Positions 33,533 through 48,200 of a stretch of DNA of 64,000 bases are shown here, in pieces. Origin of the DNA: Psococerastis gibbosa (lineage: Eukaryota; Arthropoda; Insecta; Psocodea; Psocidae); contig OZ020488.1 in NCBI GenBank assembly GCA_963971405.1, positions 23,145,089 to 23,209,088 of the forward strand, given 5' to 3'. Position numbers and translations under genes: made by a program. Every line of letters starts with the position of its first letter. Positions within the stretch are counted from its first letter, which is position 1. The notes below the pieces were generated by a model. The model did no database searches, was not told where the DNA came from, and saw only the letters and a list, made by a program, of their open reading frames with translations.

Positions 33533-36500
33533 ACTAGAATAACTAACAACTAGGCCTAGTTCAAATCTATAAGGGAAATTATCATTAGACTTGTGCGGTG
33601 TCACCGTACAATAAAAAGACGCATCTTCTGTGAAAGCTCGATGTCAGCATTACTATAGCCTGCGAGTTAATTAATGGAAGCTATTTTAAACGCAATCGTT
33701 TCCACCATGCTGACTATCGTTGATGGGTCATTTATTATGAAATAGGCTGCACAAAGAGGCTTAAACCATGCATGGAAGATGCCCCGTTTGAGCCCCTCAT
33801 TCTAGTTTTATGCTAAGAGTAGGAGTTACCCCCTCCCCCTAATTTCCCAGCATTTTCTCACCTTCTCTACTCCCTTTAACCCTCAGGGACTATTCCAGAC
33901 AAAAATAATTACTAACTTTGAATTTCCCTTTCCGTTATTATCGCTTCTTGTTCTTTAGACTCGTTACAGAATTTTAATACCTTCTGACTCGTGACGATTC
34001 TGAATTGTAAATTCAATTCTCTTTTCTGAAGTGTATTATATTCTTAGCCGGGAATATAATCCGACTTCTTGAAAAATGACGACCTATCTGAATAATTTAT
34101 AGCGAGCAATGCCTCCAAATATATGTTCGGGGGTGAAGTACAGTAGGTAGATACAATGAATTAACTTTTCAGCTTTTGTTTGTATTTTAAACATTAAGTC
34201 GAAATAATACAAACTTTCTAATTATACATTCGTATTTTGTTTTCAAATCTAACGTAAGAACATAATATTGTGAATAAAAAATAGTAAAAAGTAAGACAAT
34301 GTCAAAAATTTGAAATTTGACGATTTTTTATGGCGAATTAACCTTGCGAAAAAATTTGTCAAATTTTTAAAGGGACAACAGAACAGAAATTAATTACGAA
34401 AACTCATAGCACAATCATAATCATGTTGTTGACTTTGAATTTTGTTTTGAAAATAAACTTCTTCTTCTTCCCCCTCACTGCCGCGTGCGCAGCGTGGGGG
34501 AGGGGGAGGGGGGTCGCCCATTTCCTGAACTCACCCCGGTCGGACGTTAACGCCTTGAGGTAGAAAATAAACTAAAGTACGTAAATATGCTTACCTACAA
34601 ATATATTATACTTGCAAGGCACTCGTATATAATGCACACTGAACTCCATTATATGAAAAGAGGTCATAATATAAAATTCCAGCAAACTGTAACAAGCTTA
34701 AATGTATAACCATTCGTTTCAAACAGCATCTAATAAACATTGGAGCGAGATGTTACCAGGCTCCGTTGATCTCAAACAATAGCAATTTCTTGGAGCAGAT
34801 GCGTTTCATAGTTTTTCCAGAGGTGTTGTTTAATATGGTGATTAACAGGCTGGGTGGCAACAAGTCACGTCACACATGATAAGCTAAGCAGCAGCGGTGT
34901 ACTTCCAGCACCCTGCCGGAATACGTGCCAAGAATATTACTGCAGTAGGTAGCCTCTATATATATATATATGAAATCCCATGCAGACCAGCAGAAAATTT
35001 TCAAAACTGCTGGTGCATTCTTCGTACGACTCAGTAATTTTAGTCAGTACAATATAGTACTAATTCAACTTTGAAATTAATACTGTATACGCCAAATTTC
35101 TCTTTAAATTTTATAACTAATTTTATAATACGAGTATCTTAGTGTAGTGTTTCCTGTATATTCTGGCCGTGCTTCGAAGGGCATATAAATATACCAGTTG
35201 AGTGTTCCACTAGGTTGGTTTAGTAGTTGGAAAAATCCTTATTTAATAATTCATTTTTCTGACTCTTTAGGTAATTTAACATTGTAAATTTGTTATCGTT
35301 TAATTTATACAATATTTTTAACTTATAGAAAGGTAGGCCTACATTAATTTAATTACTCCGAATGTTATTTCATCGTAATATCCTATTTTGAATTAACCTA
35401 AGTTGTTTAATCCACATGGAACGAGAAATTAATTAATTTTAATAAAATAATTTGACTGCCGTTTTTTTAAAAAGTGTTTGCAAGATTTGCTTTCATCCCT
35501 TTTAGTCTAGGTCTTCATAGCAAATTTCACTGTCTTATAATTCTTGCATAGAGGTGACTTCAATAGATAGGTCCAAGTGAGCAGGTCCGCAAATCATGAT
35601 TTATATAGGCAAGATAGTTTGTGGGGCCAAAGAGTCAGTGTCAGAGATTAGAAGGAAGAACTACGGGGGTTGAAAATTTTCCCAAGAGTCCGTGGGGTGG
35701 GGGTGGGAAGCCACCAGCGCTCAGAACACCATTCATTACAGTCATTTGCGTAATGGCTTCAACTCCAGATCCACGGAGGCTGTTTGGGCTGTGTTGAATT
35801 CAGTACCGTACACCGCACTCTAATTATTATTAATTTTCGTATAAAAAGCGATATTATGGTAGTCCCTTACCGTAACCTAAAACACGTCAACCATTGGTTG
35901 TGGACGTAGTGTGGACTGAACTAGTACCACAACCAAAACATCAAGCAAAACCAAACCTAGCTCACTAAAATCTAGTCATGTTGAAATCGTTCAATTGAAA
36001 CTTATAGGCCTATAGACTAGGCTGTACAGTTGGAGCATAAAGTTCTAACTCATCAATTATAAACCTTGCACCCCATTCCATAACCGCAAACATCGTGTAG
36101 TACCATAAAAAAAGATAAAGGAACTTACATACATATAGTCTCATATAGTCTCAATAATTCTGTAACTTCGACCTTCGGGGGTTTCTTATTCTGACACATA
36201 GGAAACATGGGTAAAACGTGACACAACCACGTCTGTCTTGCATTCCGTTTAAGATACCTACCACTTAAATGCATTAGCTAACCATAAGAGAAAAATATCT
36301 GGCTTTTGTTTCCAAAAATGACCAAGTCACACGATATCGATGGTAGAGACAAAGATAGTTATCCAGAGCCTCATCACGGGCTACCTCTCTCTGCACAAAA
36401 ACAAATAATTATTATAAATACATCCACACGAAACAAAGCGAAACAAAAATTTAACAGTGCTAAATTTTGTAATTTTTAAATAATCACGCAAAATAAAAGT

Positions 36501-37301
36501 TGACGTACCTACTTAATGCCGCCCAGGCCACCTGATGTTTTAATGCCTTACGCAAAAAACGCATTCTGGCCTTAATGAAAAAATGCTCAACCAAGTGACG
36601 CAACTTTTTCTGTAATGAGAAAAAGTTATGTTTTTAAGAGTCATTTTAAGTGGGCTGTAAGGCAGACTCTCAGGTAACATTCCAATGTTTCATATCATTT
36701 AAATTATTAGAATAATAATGAGATTCCCAGAGGGTCAAAGTCAAAATATTCAGACAATAGATTGCTTTTGATTCTCTTATTTGTCAAAATGTCCATGTGA
36801 TGAGTGCATTGATAAAAAGAATGAAAATTGCAAAGCAGAGACAGGAGCGTCATACAGTTATTGAGGGTGTCAAAGAATGAAGATATAAGGAGGAGAGAAC
36901 GATGAGGAGGGCTCTCGACGAAACTCGAATAGGAAATTGAAAAATCCAAAATGATGTCGGAGTCCAAAGTTGTTTCATAATAAACATGGTAGAATCCCCA
37001 ATTTCATATTGAATCAGAGTGCACGGTGAGGATTCAGACGTGCTTTACAGAACTTGCGGTCAGTTTTCTGAAAAAATCCTTCTTGAACTCTGTGAAAATA
37101 CTGTGAGGTATGTGGTGATGAGGTGATGGGAATCCCATGAAATCTAAGATCAATGTTATTCATTTTGACTATATTATTAGGCTACGCTCAGAATATCTTG
37201 AAAATACTATTAGACCCCGTAGTCATAATGGAAAAAATTGATTTTACCGAAGCCTAACATACAGATCATTAAATAATAATTAATTGTTACAGAATAACAG
37301 T
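33533..37301. other. no gene seen; one LINE remnant
   Basis: Apart from the 34461-34560 LINE remnant and a short TA repeat near 34959, no repeat, RNA gene or splice-flanked frame recognised. Confidence 0.45.
34461..34560 (-). mobile_element. LINE 3' fragment, same family as 9140-9415
   Basis: The minus strand reads LKALTSDRGEFRKWAT in one frame, matching the end of the 9-kb fragment. Only about 100 bp survive. Confidence 0.6.
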
Positions 37302-37656
37302 AAAAGTAGGCTGAGTCGAGTCATACGTCACAGTGGAAAAATCACGGTATGTTGACTAAGGGATACTTTTCATGGGCAACGTGCTTGTACTAGTCTCTAC
37401 ACGCCATGCGATCGGAGACGTGTCGTAACTCAACACGGGTACAATCCTGCAGAGGCGACTGAAGAGGTCAATCGGATACATTCAATCAATTGTTTACATG
37501 CGATTAACATTAAAAAAAGAGTGTTACGCGATCTACAGTCATCGTACAAACATAATTATATCATTTGCAAGATGACTGTTGTCCGCGTAACATGTGCACA
37601 GCACCTCTCACTCCCTTAGTTAACTGACCGTAGGCTCAATTGTAGTTTCACTATGC
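37302..37656. mobile_element. foldback MITE (family G) split by a nested insertion
   Basis: Outer parts match 22120-22363: AAAAATCACGGTATGTTGAC on the left; GTGTTACGCG, CAAGATGACTGTTGTCCGCG and ACTCCCTTAGTTAACTGACC on the right. Between about 37367 and 37522 lies an A-tailed repeat related to 28790-28975. Confidence 0.6.
37367..37522 (+). repeat. A-tailed dispersed repeat (family C), nested copy
   Basis: ATGCGATCGGAGACGTGTCG, AGAGGCGACTGAAGAGGTCA, ATCGGATACATTCAATCAAT and ATGCGATTAACATTAAAAAA. It sits between the two halves of the family G element. Confidence 0.55.
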
Positions 37657-39574
37657 CTAATCTAATGTTTAAAAACCTCGTTTAGAAGTAACATTACACT
37701 CATTACAGCATATTATGAGCATGGATTGGCTTAATTTGTTCTCCCCCTGTCGTCATTATTTTATAAACGAGCAAGATGGTGCTGGCAGCCATAGCTCATC
37801 CATGCGAAAATAAATTCTCGTTCCCTCAAAAAGAGGCAAAACCAGAACAGCTAGTCAGCGTCAGCAACAATCACTTTCAGCCGCCACACGAACACTGCAG
37901 CTTCAGTACGATTCCTATATTCCCGTATATTACTTTGTACCATGCATTATTGCAAATGGGCAACTTTTAGCACCAAGGAAGTTTTCTAGTATTGCCATTC
38001 AAGTCTAGCCATTGACCCGCACAAAACACCCGAGTTTGCTCGATTTTATTCATGTAGGCTTACGCTGGATGTTTTGTAAAAAAAAACACAGTGTTTCGTT
38101 TGTTTCAATGCCAGGTCCAACAAGCAATAAATTATTTTCTATGGAAGCAATAACTACTATACTATAGTCATGTAGTCTAAGAACCAAGCCATGTTACAGT
38201 GCAAATAAGCAAATGCAAGCTAATGAAAAGCTGTGTTTTGTGGATTTTCTTAACGTATTAAGTTTGTTTAATATTTAGATACAATAGTTACAGTAGACTC
38301 TGGTAGGTATATAACTTAGACTATGTTATGGAGAAACAAAATTGGTGGGAAAACTAACACCTTTCCCCACCCTCTTGTTCCTTGCGGTAAAGATATAAAA
38401 AGCAAATTATTATGAAAAAAATACAAGCTAACTAGGCATAGTACAGTAAGACTCATAAGCAAGCACCCTCACGGAATAGAATAAAGTACTATAGATGTAG
38501 CTACAACAGTAAGCAATAATAAAGCGACATGACCACTGTCAATACCCCTGCAAGTTTGTAATTATGCATCCGATCAAAAATTAGTCACATAACATGAATG
38601 GAAACGCACAGTAAGTTAGCGTACGCACTATTACTAAGAGGGGTCAATGGCCTCAAAGATTGACATCCTTGCGCCTACAAATAAGTGATTATGCAGCCAA
38701 GCGTCGCAGCTACCGTTTATGGGGCTGAGTTATTCTGTAAAGTGTAAATTATCAATTTAAAATCAAAATATTTAATTATAATAGTCTTACAATGAATACA
38801 TGGTATTTTTAATATCACGAAGAAATTGCCATACGGTACATGCTATGTTAATGTACTATACCTGCCGTTTCCTTTCGTATAGGCTACCTGTGCTATGGTC
38901 ACAGCAACCCTTTTATATTACCAACGGATTTACTATAGACAGCTATGCACAGCCTCAGATTTATCGTTCAGTGCCAAGTTCACCTAAGGAAGTTTTCACT
39001 TTAGTTATCTGAAAAACATTTCTTTTATTCTATCATTTTCTATATAGGCCTAGGTGGGAGCAATTGGTGAGGAGTAGTTTTCATCACCTACAGTAGGCTA
39101 CCTAACTAATAATTGGACGAAAAATTCAAATTTCCGAAAGGTTAAGAAGAAATATCTGATCTGAAAACGGGAAATAACATAAACTCTACCACGGATCAGA
39201 ACGCTCTCCCTGCAGTAAAAAGCACTCTAATTTGTAGGATGATGGGGCTTTTACAAGTCATGTGTATTTTGCATTACAACGAATATGAGAAAATACGAAT
39301 AAAATGGAGAGCCTCTCACTCTCCGCAAAATCGTTTTAATATAAAGGAATGATGCAGTTTCCACTAATGCATTCCTAAATTGAATTCCACCATTTTTTTG
39401 TAGGTGGAAAATTAATATTCTTTTACTGTTGGCACTGCTGCATTCATTGCAGAGGGCTCGACACATAAAAAAGTAGCCTACTAATGGCTACGGGTAATCT
39501 GAGCCACGTATGAGTAACCCTTCGTTTTTGATATTTTGATTTTTGATATTTAAAAGTCAAGGTTCATAAAAGGG
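37657..39574. other. no recognisable feature
   Basis: Short chance ORFs only. Confidence 0.5.
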
Positions 39575-39811
39575 CAACGCATAAGGTGGCTGGGACGCGT
39601 CGTAAGAATGTCAGACGACCGCATGCCGAAAAAGATGTAGAAAGCAAGCATGACAGGAAGACGACTGGCCGGACGTTCTCGAAAACGCTGGAAGGGTGAG
39701 TTGGAAATTGACCTTCGCGAGTTGGGAGTCCGTAGGTGGTGGAGCGCTGTTCAAAACCGAGATGTATAGAAGAGTGTTTTCGAGCAGCTCAAAGCCCATC
39801 AAGGGCTGTAG
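39575..39811 (+). mobile_element. LINE reverse-transcriptase C-terminal fragment (family L), copy 1
   Basis: The + strand reads QRIRWLGRVVRMSDDRMPKK, stop, then RRLAGRSRKRWKGELEIDLR, then ELGVRRWWSAVQNRDV, with two further stops. This is the WLGxVxRMxxxRxPKK...GRxxxRWxxxxxxDL block. It is followed by a GAAGAAGAA tract. Confidence 0.75.
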
Positions 39812-41710
39812 AGCCAGAAGAAGAAGAAGAAAAGTCAATGTACTTTTCAGCTGAATAGCAGATACGGGTAAATAGCATAATAAAAAGTAGAAAATTACAG
39901 AAGATGTATTTACAACATACGAGAAAAACTGTAAACTACCCAGTGTAATAGTTTCCCATAAAGTCTCCTTAAGTAGCCATCACATCATCTGATAATAACG
40001 GCAAGTTAAGGCTATTTTTCTTTCCACAGCTAATGACAAAACGATAAGTGATAACCCAAACAACTTCCCCGGGGAAAAATCTTTTTCCATCTTCTCCCCC
40101 TCCGTCGGAAAATGAAGAAAACGCAAAGAAAAGTAAATTCCTTAGAATTCCATTTTCGTTGGTCATTTTGGTTAGCGGGTTCTTGAGGCAAGGAAAAAAC
40201 ACTTTCGCCTTTCAAGTTGGCAGCATTTAATTAAAATTTCTATTAGCACGCTCCGGGTAATGCTGGGGATTTCTAGAACCATCGTTATCCTCTAGGAGAA
40301 AATAAACTTGGCTAAGGCTTAAATCAAGATCCTATTGATCACAGTGGCTATCCCCTTTCTCAACCTGATTGCTTTCTTTGCAACTTTCTTCTTATGTTTA
40401 ACTTACCTACTGGCTCTTTCAACACCATTCGATCCCTCTTATACCACCCCCTTCCTTCGGTCTTCTTTCTCGATTGAATTAGACTATTGTTATGATAATT
40501 TGGAAATTTGATTTAAAAGTTTTTAAATAAAAAATATATGTACGGAGTTTTGGTTTAATATTTACATGAAATTGTAAAATGGTACTCGTAGATTCGGCAC
40601 GTTACAGTTTATTGTTGCATGTTGCTTCTTGCCTACTTTTGTCTACATATTGTATTCATAACCATTTCCGTGATTATTTAGTACAAAAAACCTTCGGTAT
40701 GGTACGGTATAAAAATAGCTCCAATATGTATGACTTGACTGTCCTATGCCAGCCCATAGGACAGTGGACCTCCTGATTATAGTGGATTCCGAACCACTCG
40801 GGAAACCACAGTGAAGTCACACGATTAGTTCGGAGGTGACCAGGACAAGTCCTACCATGTTTCCCGACAGGCACTGTGCACACGACCAAGTTATCTGCAG
40901 CATTGAACCTGCTCTGGTCCGCTGGATTCAACTTGGTATGGCGGCCGGCCCAGCTCCAATATACTGTGTATCGTAATTAACAAAACGTTCAAAGGAAATA
41001 CAGTATACTTCTACTGTGCCTACCAGAAACAATCGAGAAGTTTCAAGACGTGTTCATTGTTGGAAAGGAAGATATGTTTTCTTTACTTGTTGGTATTACA
41101 AATGGAAAATATGTATCGTAAATATCCCGCCACATGCCCATATAATTAAGTATTGCAGATGGATAACATATACAGGTAGTATAAAATTATCATCCCAAAG
41201 TTGACTCGGCCGCAGCATGTTCCTTAGTTTGGCCTTACATGAAAAATTTTCAGAATGAAAAATCAACCTTTACCTTTAATCCTTAAAATTTGTTTGTATT
41301 CCACGGCACTAAAACATCCTGAATCAAAATGAAATACAACAACGCGGAGTTATAGGTACCAATATAGCCATAAATTAGAAAGGAAGTTCTAGAGAAAGTT
41401 TCTGTGAAGTTATTAAGGGATGAAAAACCACTTTAATAAAAAGAATAACTTTATAAGTGAAAAGTTTTTCAAAATTATTATAGCAGGCTTGCCACAGGAG
41501 AAGGGCGTTTGCAGATTGTAAAAAGAAATCTATTGTGCTCTCTTTTAACAACTTATTGCTGTCTGCAGTGTATCTTATACAGTATATGGTTGAGTAATTT
41601 GCAAGTCTTGTTCGTTTTTTTTTTATATAAGTTGGGGTACAGGTGTTACCTGTGTGCACTTAAGCCTATTGGCCTATTGTGCCCCCTACAACAAAGTATC
41701 TACATCACTT
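39812..41710. other. no gene seen; one family A repeat
   Basis: A good acceptor-like sequence (TTTTTCTTTCCACAG, about 40016-40030) precedes a short open frame, but there is no donor or recognisable peptide. Otherwise only the 40741-40950 repeat. Confidence 0.4.
40741..40950 (-). repeat. dispersed retroposon-like repeat (family A), copy 4
   Basis: Minus-strand copy with the same boundaries as copy 1 at the hairpin side (GTCCTATGCCAGCCCATAGG). It extends to GGCGGCCGGCC on the other side, matching the start of the 5066 copy. Confidence 0.7.
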
Positions 41711-42285
41711 CTACATCACTTTCTCGAGGCCTATCTCCCTCACGAGAGCCAGGATCTTGAGGGGATTCAGAAGTGGTAGGTCTTTTACATGTAACTGCAA
41801 GCTTTCCGAGCATGCTGCTCTTCGTGCGATTGCATCGCATCGCATCGCAGGTCCTCCGCACCTTCATTGCAGAATCTGCAAGACTATAGTTGTCTCCCTA
41901 AGAGACTCCAGATATTTAACCCCAGGACCAAAGACGCCAAGGCCTGTTCTTGGTTTGGTACTTCCTAGCCTAGAGCCATCAGTATACCACTTGATTGTGT
42001 GACTATTGAGAATTCCTGCTGATTCGCAGCATTCTTTCATTGTCCCTAATATAGTTTCGAATTCCCTCCTAAAACAGTATTTTGGATGGATTCTATCGCT
42101 TGGCATATCCAGGCAGTGGTCAGACGTAGTCAGAGAGGCTGAGTCTCTCTTAATTGACCTTCCACTCCTAGTAATGCCATTTCTGCAGAAGTTTCCACTG
42201 CAACATGGAGGGGTGGGAAGTCCAGTACTATCTCCATTGCTGCAGTGGGACAGGATTACATAGCCCCTGTAAAGCATCATGTTAG
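41711..42285 (-). mobile_element. LINE RNase H domain and C-terminus, internally deleted
   Basis: The minus strand encodes PSDRIHPKYCFRREFETILG and then IKWYTDGSRLGS with GLGVFGPG, the first catalytic block (YTDGS) of the RNase H domain found in Jockey/I/R1-group LINEs. After a deletion comes CRFCNEGAEDL, the zinc-knuckle part, then AIARRAACSESLQLHVKDLP and a C-terminus EIGLEKVM before the stop at 41711. The rest of RNase H is missing. Short ATCGC repeats mark the deletion point near 41832. Confidence 0.8.
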
Positions 42286-45200
42286 AGAATACGGGCTTCT
42301 GAGTGTAGCCATAATTTGGATTATTCAGAGAAAAATTCTCATGTGGTTTGATTTTGCCATGTCCATGAAGCCATGACCAATGATATGGTTACAGCAGGAA
42401 AAGACAGGCAGAAAGTCTTGTTCGTACTACATTACGCTTATCGAATTGGAGAAAAATAAACCAAAAATCAAGCCTTTTATAGGTTAAAAATAAAACAACA
42501 CGAGCCACCACTCTTTCTTTGCCAAACAATGTCGAGTCAACTCTGTCGCAATCCAAATTTTGTTTGAAAGACTTAAGATCAAAATTATTAAAATTAAAGT
42601 CGAAATCTATATAGTCCCTTATAAATAACACAATTTTACATAAAATAAACATAACAATAGGAAATATGTATTTAGAGTTCGAACCTTCCCCGTAACGCAA
42701 CATAGCAACAGAGTTTGGTTGTTTCATTACGTTTATGGTAAATTCTGTGCTACTCTGCTACAACCATTGGAATTATGATATTTCGATTCGAGGAAAGTTT
42801 ATGCAATAAATGCGATGAGATCGAGGTACTCAATGAAGTGGGCGAGTTAAGGGCAAAGTCAAATTTATCAAGAAATATCAATCGTAGAACCATAAACTAT
42901 TTGTCACTGTAAATGTTATGGGTTGAAGGAATTCCAAAACTGTGTTAAATTTGTGTTAGACAAGGCCACATGCTATGTATCAAAATGAAGGGGAACATTT
43001 CTACTACATTATGACATCTCATTTCTGACTCGACGGTTGAAATTTCATGCAAAATTTAACTTTGTGCAAAAACATTGAGAGTACGGGGGTTCATTTAGTC
43101 ATAACTTACGAATTTTTATGGCAATACTAATTATTTCTCTATACTATGAAGCAAGTGGGCAACATTTTAAAACAATCTTATAAATATAGTGAATTGCTGG
43201 CCACTCCCCACTACCTTTTTACTATGCATTGAAGTGAAAGAAAGTAGGAATCAGCAACAGTTTAGTCTGTAGAATTCTTGAATTCAGATGGTCGAAAACG
43301 TGCTCAGACGAAAATGTGGAATTGGATTCCCCATTTCCATGTCACTGATCTCAATCCCCCAAAAACCATATCACTGCTTTATCCTTCTAACCTTATGATA
43401 TGCTACTACTTTACCCTATTTTACCATTCTTACTTATTGAGAATGGTACGTAGGCTACATATTATTTCCTTATAAATCATTTTTTTTATGGGCGCAACTA
43501 ACCAATCCATGATAGCAAATTTATTGCTTTATATTCCGGGCAAATATTGGGCATACGCTAACCTAACCTAACCTTGGATACAGTAGTATGTATGTAGATG
43601 TATATAATAATATACTGTAAATTGAAATTAAACAGAGTTTAATGGAGTCTTGAACATTTCTTCGTATCTAGTTTTTCCAATTACATTATAATATTTTCTA
43701 CCGAGATTTATTGGCAGATTCCCCAACTAATTGGATTTTTTGTACTATCAAACAACGTTTCCGCCAACCAGCCGGTTTCATTTCTGCCTTGTCCCTTGAA
43801 TGCAAACCTATTTGCCATGCCCTAGCTAGATAAAAGTTTCTTCCACTAAGGTACCATATCACAACAACAATAAAAACACGGGAGTTTAAAGCAAAAACTA
43901 ATACGGCTGTCAGTTAGTTTTCCCGCTGACATTTCGTCGATTCCATATATCCGCGCGGACGTTTATAAATTTCTCCCTCCCTCCCATGACACCTTGCTTT
44001 ATAGCAGCCATTTCTCTAGGTTCAAATCTGAATTGGAGCTACTATAAATAAGGGGTGAAGGATGTTTTGCAAAGGCCCCCGCTTCTTGGAACTGACAACT
44101 TAAGGACACTGGAGAGACTTTTCCCTTGGGCTTGATTTACGAAGGGGCTTGGAAGCATGAATAATTATCGAGGTTCTTAGAACAGTTTTTTTTCCTCTCT
44201 CAATGGAGAGTAGCGAACGGCCATATTTCTAGTTGGTTCTGCTTTTTCTGTCTCCCGTGGAACAATGCCAATTTCTGGTTCATCTTATTTTTTATGCCTA
44301 TTCCCATTATATGAAATCTTAGAACAGAGGTCAAGTTTTATCGTCTCATTCAACTTCAACCTCATTTCTTCTACGTACACTTAAAAATAATGGTAATTTC
44401 ACAAAATATTATAATGACATTTTTTATTGACGACACGCTGAAGCATATTCTGTTGATGATAAAATATAAGAATCCCGTCTATTACTATCTTTGAAGTTTA
44501 CATTGTGCCACTGAAGATCAAATCGACCATTTACCATCTGATATCTATTTAATTGACATATTCTAGTGTTCTATTGTTATGTAGATACTGTGTCACTTTA
44601 TAAATAAATCCCACAATTAATGTTGGGATATTGGGGTTAATAAAAAGAATTAGGCTAGCGCAATAGGTTCAAGAGTAAAATAGACCAGAAAAATGTAGCG
44701 GAACCAGTCCAGAAAATCATTTACTTGAAGATTTTATGGACCCAACATTTGCTACAAATTGGTGAATTTCATTAGGTTGGCTTCCTTTTATGAATTCCAC
44801 TGGATAGGATAATTTTTGTAATGGACACCACGGCTCAATTTCGAACCGACAAACTTTTCCACTTAAGTCTTCTGTAACCTGTTATAATACGTATGTCTCT
44901 GCAAAGTATTAGGTTACTACTATTATACCGATGAGGAGGGCAAGGAAATCGTCCATAATTGGTTAAACCTGTTGTAGCCCACCGAACTAACTAATCTTTT
45001 TGTTTTACTATAGATATAGTCCACTCAACAACCGCCTCACACATACACACACAGAGTTTAAAGAGGAGCTCAAGCTATCAGATGTAGATAAATAAATTAA
45101 ATATATCAGTCTGCCAGCTCAATGAAGAGGGATAGGAAGAAATTGTGAGGTATGGTAGGGTAACCTCGGTATCCATCTTGCTGTATGGCCCTAATTTTCC

Positions 45201-48200
45201 GACGGAATGAGAAAGGGGCAGTCCATTATTTAAGACATTTTGAGGTCCGTCTGAAACTCCGTTCTATCTAACCCAGGTGATCAATTTCTAACCATTTAAT
45301 GAAGCACCAACTTTCCCGATAAACCAGCCACATTACCAACGAACATGTACACATGATTTTTTCAATATTGTCTTTAATCCCTTCCCATTGTTCTGTTCTT
45401 TGTTGATTCCTTCGTCAAAACGAAAACAAAATTCCATATAGCTTGGGCCAAACTGTTTGGCCAGGGTGCCCTAAATTAGGTGCATGTCATTTTTCTCGGA
45501 AACGGTTGGAGATACAAAAGTATAAGCAATACAAAGGCTACATATATAACTTGAATTAAAAATAAATTTAATAGGTAAACACACGAAGCTAGATGTAGAA
45601 GAATCTAAAAATAATGTCAAACCAAAATTTAAAATAGGGGACTGCACCTGACGGATCAATTGAAAAAAAGAATATCTACACCCATTTTATCAGTGCCCAC
45701 ACACCATGGTCTGTAAAGCCTAATGTAAAGGGTTTAGGGATGAATTATTCTGTAAAATACTTGTCGGATTCAATCTTTTTTTGCCGTTGGAAAATCCATG
45801 CGTACGAAATGGAAGGAATTGGGTTGGTAGTGAAGGATGAAGCTCCGAAGTCGAGACAGCGGCCCAGATGAAATCGTTTGTTTCGATCCGCTCCCACAAA
45901 TTACCCGGAAAATGGCGTCCATAATGAACCATTCTCCCTTCATCCTCCTCAGGCTTTCTTCTCACGCCTCACTACAACGTGTACACTACTACATTGTGGA
46001 GACTTGCTGGGATGGGATAAATTGTGACACCTAGTCCCACAATACAATAATTTGAATTTTGAATGGTAGTTTCACATGCTGATGAGAATACATTTTCCGG
46101 TAGACTTTATCCGTGTATTTTTATTTAATTTAAATCTGTTAAGAATTTCTGTCTCATGGAGAGACTTTGAAAACGGGAAGGGCGTGTTCTTTAAAACTGT
46201 TCAATTGCTGTGGCAGAAAACTAATGTTCATCTGAATTTAATCGTCAGTAGGTGCAATGTAGGAGCCGTTCAAAGATGCAGACTGTACTCTGTATTGTGC
46301 GGTAGCCGGTAGTAGCACTATGAAGGCATACTTGTTACAAGAAAGATTATAATAATAATAAGTTAACCTCCAAATAAAAATGGAGCAGAGCAACTAGCAT
46401 TGTTCTGTATAGTGTAGGTATAAGTAGACTTACGGTAGTCTTTCCCTTCTTGAGGAGAATTAAAGTAAATATACAACCAGGAATTCAACCAGGTTCTTAT
46501 ATTTTATAAATGTATGTTCATGCAAGTATTGGCATAAAGAGGTTCACTATCTTTCACCCTCTTTAATTAATGTATGAAAATGTTGGTATAATTTCAAAGT
46601 AAAATGTCAAAAACTTCATCAACTATAGGTGATAGAATAAAGCGAGGACAAGAAGACTTAAATCAATTGAGGAAAATCACCCACAGAGGTAAAAATAACA
46701 TTGACTACAACAGGTTCTGCAATCGCCAATTCTATTAAAGAAAGAACCGGCAGTTTCAGAACAAAGGCCAGATAATACGAAAATCTCTGGGGTATCCAAA
46801 AGAGAAAAGAGTTCACTCAAAAAACGACTCTCACTTTCAACCCTCTAAATCCCCCACCCCATCCCATAGCAACACTTTTCCTGGGGAGGGGTAGAAAAAT
46901 GGACGAGATGTGTCAGTTGTGAAGACTCCCGGAAGACCTTGGAACGAGGGGTGAGGGACAAGTTAATTAAGTGTTCAGTAGATGTGGGTGAGAAATGAGG
47001 CTCGGTTCGAATTCTCTCTGGTGTCAAACTAAACAGTGCTGCATTCATCTTCAGCAATGAGATGACGCAGTACTCATTCTCTTTTTCATAACGCTCACAT
47101 ATCTGCAGAACGTGGTGCGAATACTAACACCCACCGACGAATTATTATAGGTGTCAACAGAAATAAACTCGTTCTAAAATTGCTTTGAAATGGTTTCTTG
47201 TTAGTTGGGGTGGGGATATGACAAAAAGAAGGACTAGGCTGGGTAGTGAGTAGTGTATTTAAGAATGCCTATTTATGGTAGTTCAAATCTATTGAAGCAA
47301 AAAACATTTCACCCATACTACTAATAACATTAAAAAATAGCTCGAAAAATTGTATCAACCTATAGGGTCAATATTAAGAGGTTATACAACAATTTATGCA
47401 AGTGAGAACCTAACAGAATTTTGTGAGATGTTGAAAAGGTTCTGCTGAGTCTTGAGACGATGTAAGCCCATTCTTATAAACCATGAGTGGAATTTCAAGG
47501 GTATCAAAAGGATAAAAGAGCACCCACTTGAAGTTTTTCTTGAAAAGAAAAGAGACATGTGACACGGTGGGGCAGAGGACGTCTCGCGTCCGTTGAAAGT
47601 GATTTCCGCCTTTCGAGCGACCCTCCGAACGTCTCAACAAGTCGGGGCACGTCCAACCTCTGTCTCTCTAAGCTGAACGAAAGGGAAAGACATCGAATTC
47701 GAATTGCATACCAAGACGCTTTTGGAATACTACTTTTTCAAGAATTCAAATTTTCTTTGAAATATGAAATGTTGTTGTAAGTTTTTGAATATTTTAACAG
47801 TGGGGGAGACCTGTTGGGAAAAGACTTAAGAACACTGAAGGAATGTGCTTGGAATTCGTGATAATCCTCAGGCTGCGGCTAAGAAATCGAAGACAAGTGG
47901 CTGCAACTCGCGGTGAATGCTAATTTCCGGCACAACTCTGATGTATCAAACTTTGTGCCGTCCTTTCTATGGATTCCTTCACAACTTCAGTGTAGGTCCG
48001 CTAATCCTCTTATGTTATTAGCATACCGGTCAGCTGTAATGCGCTCATCAGTTTGTTTTACCTGTTGGAAACATTTTACTCGTTTAAATGAGTATGTTTT
48101 GGTTTATATAGCCTAAAATACCCAATTTGTAGTATGCGTTGCAGTGTCTACCAAATCTGCATTACATAGCCGGTCAGCTACCTGATGTATAGCGCCTTTT

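Noticed and set aside
40016-40130. Coding exon after a strong acceptor-like site
   Set aside because: The open frame that follows is short, has no donor and no protein-like features.
42006-42263. 85-codon + strand ORF
   Set aside because: Shadow of the minus-strand LINE RNase H frame.
42389-42727. 112-codon minus-strand ORF upstream of the RNase H remnant
   Set aside because: No LINE motif continues into it; composition is that of chance AT-rich sequence.
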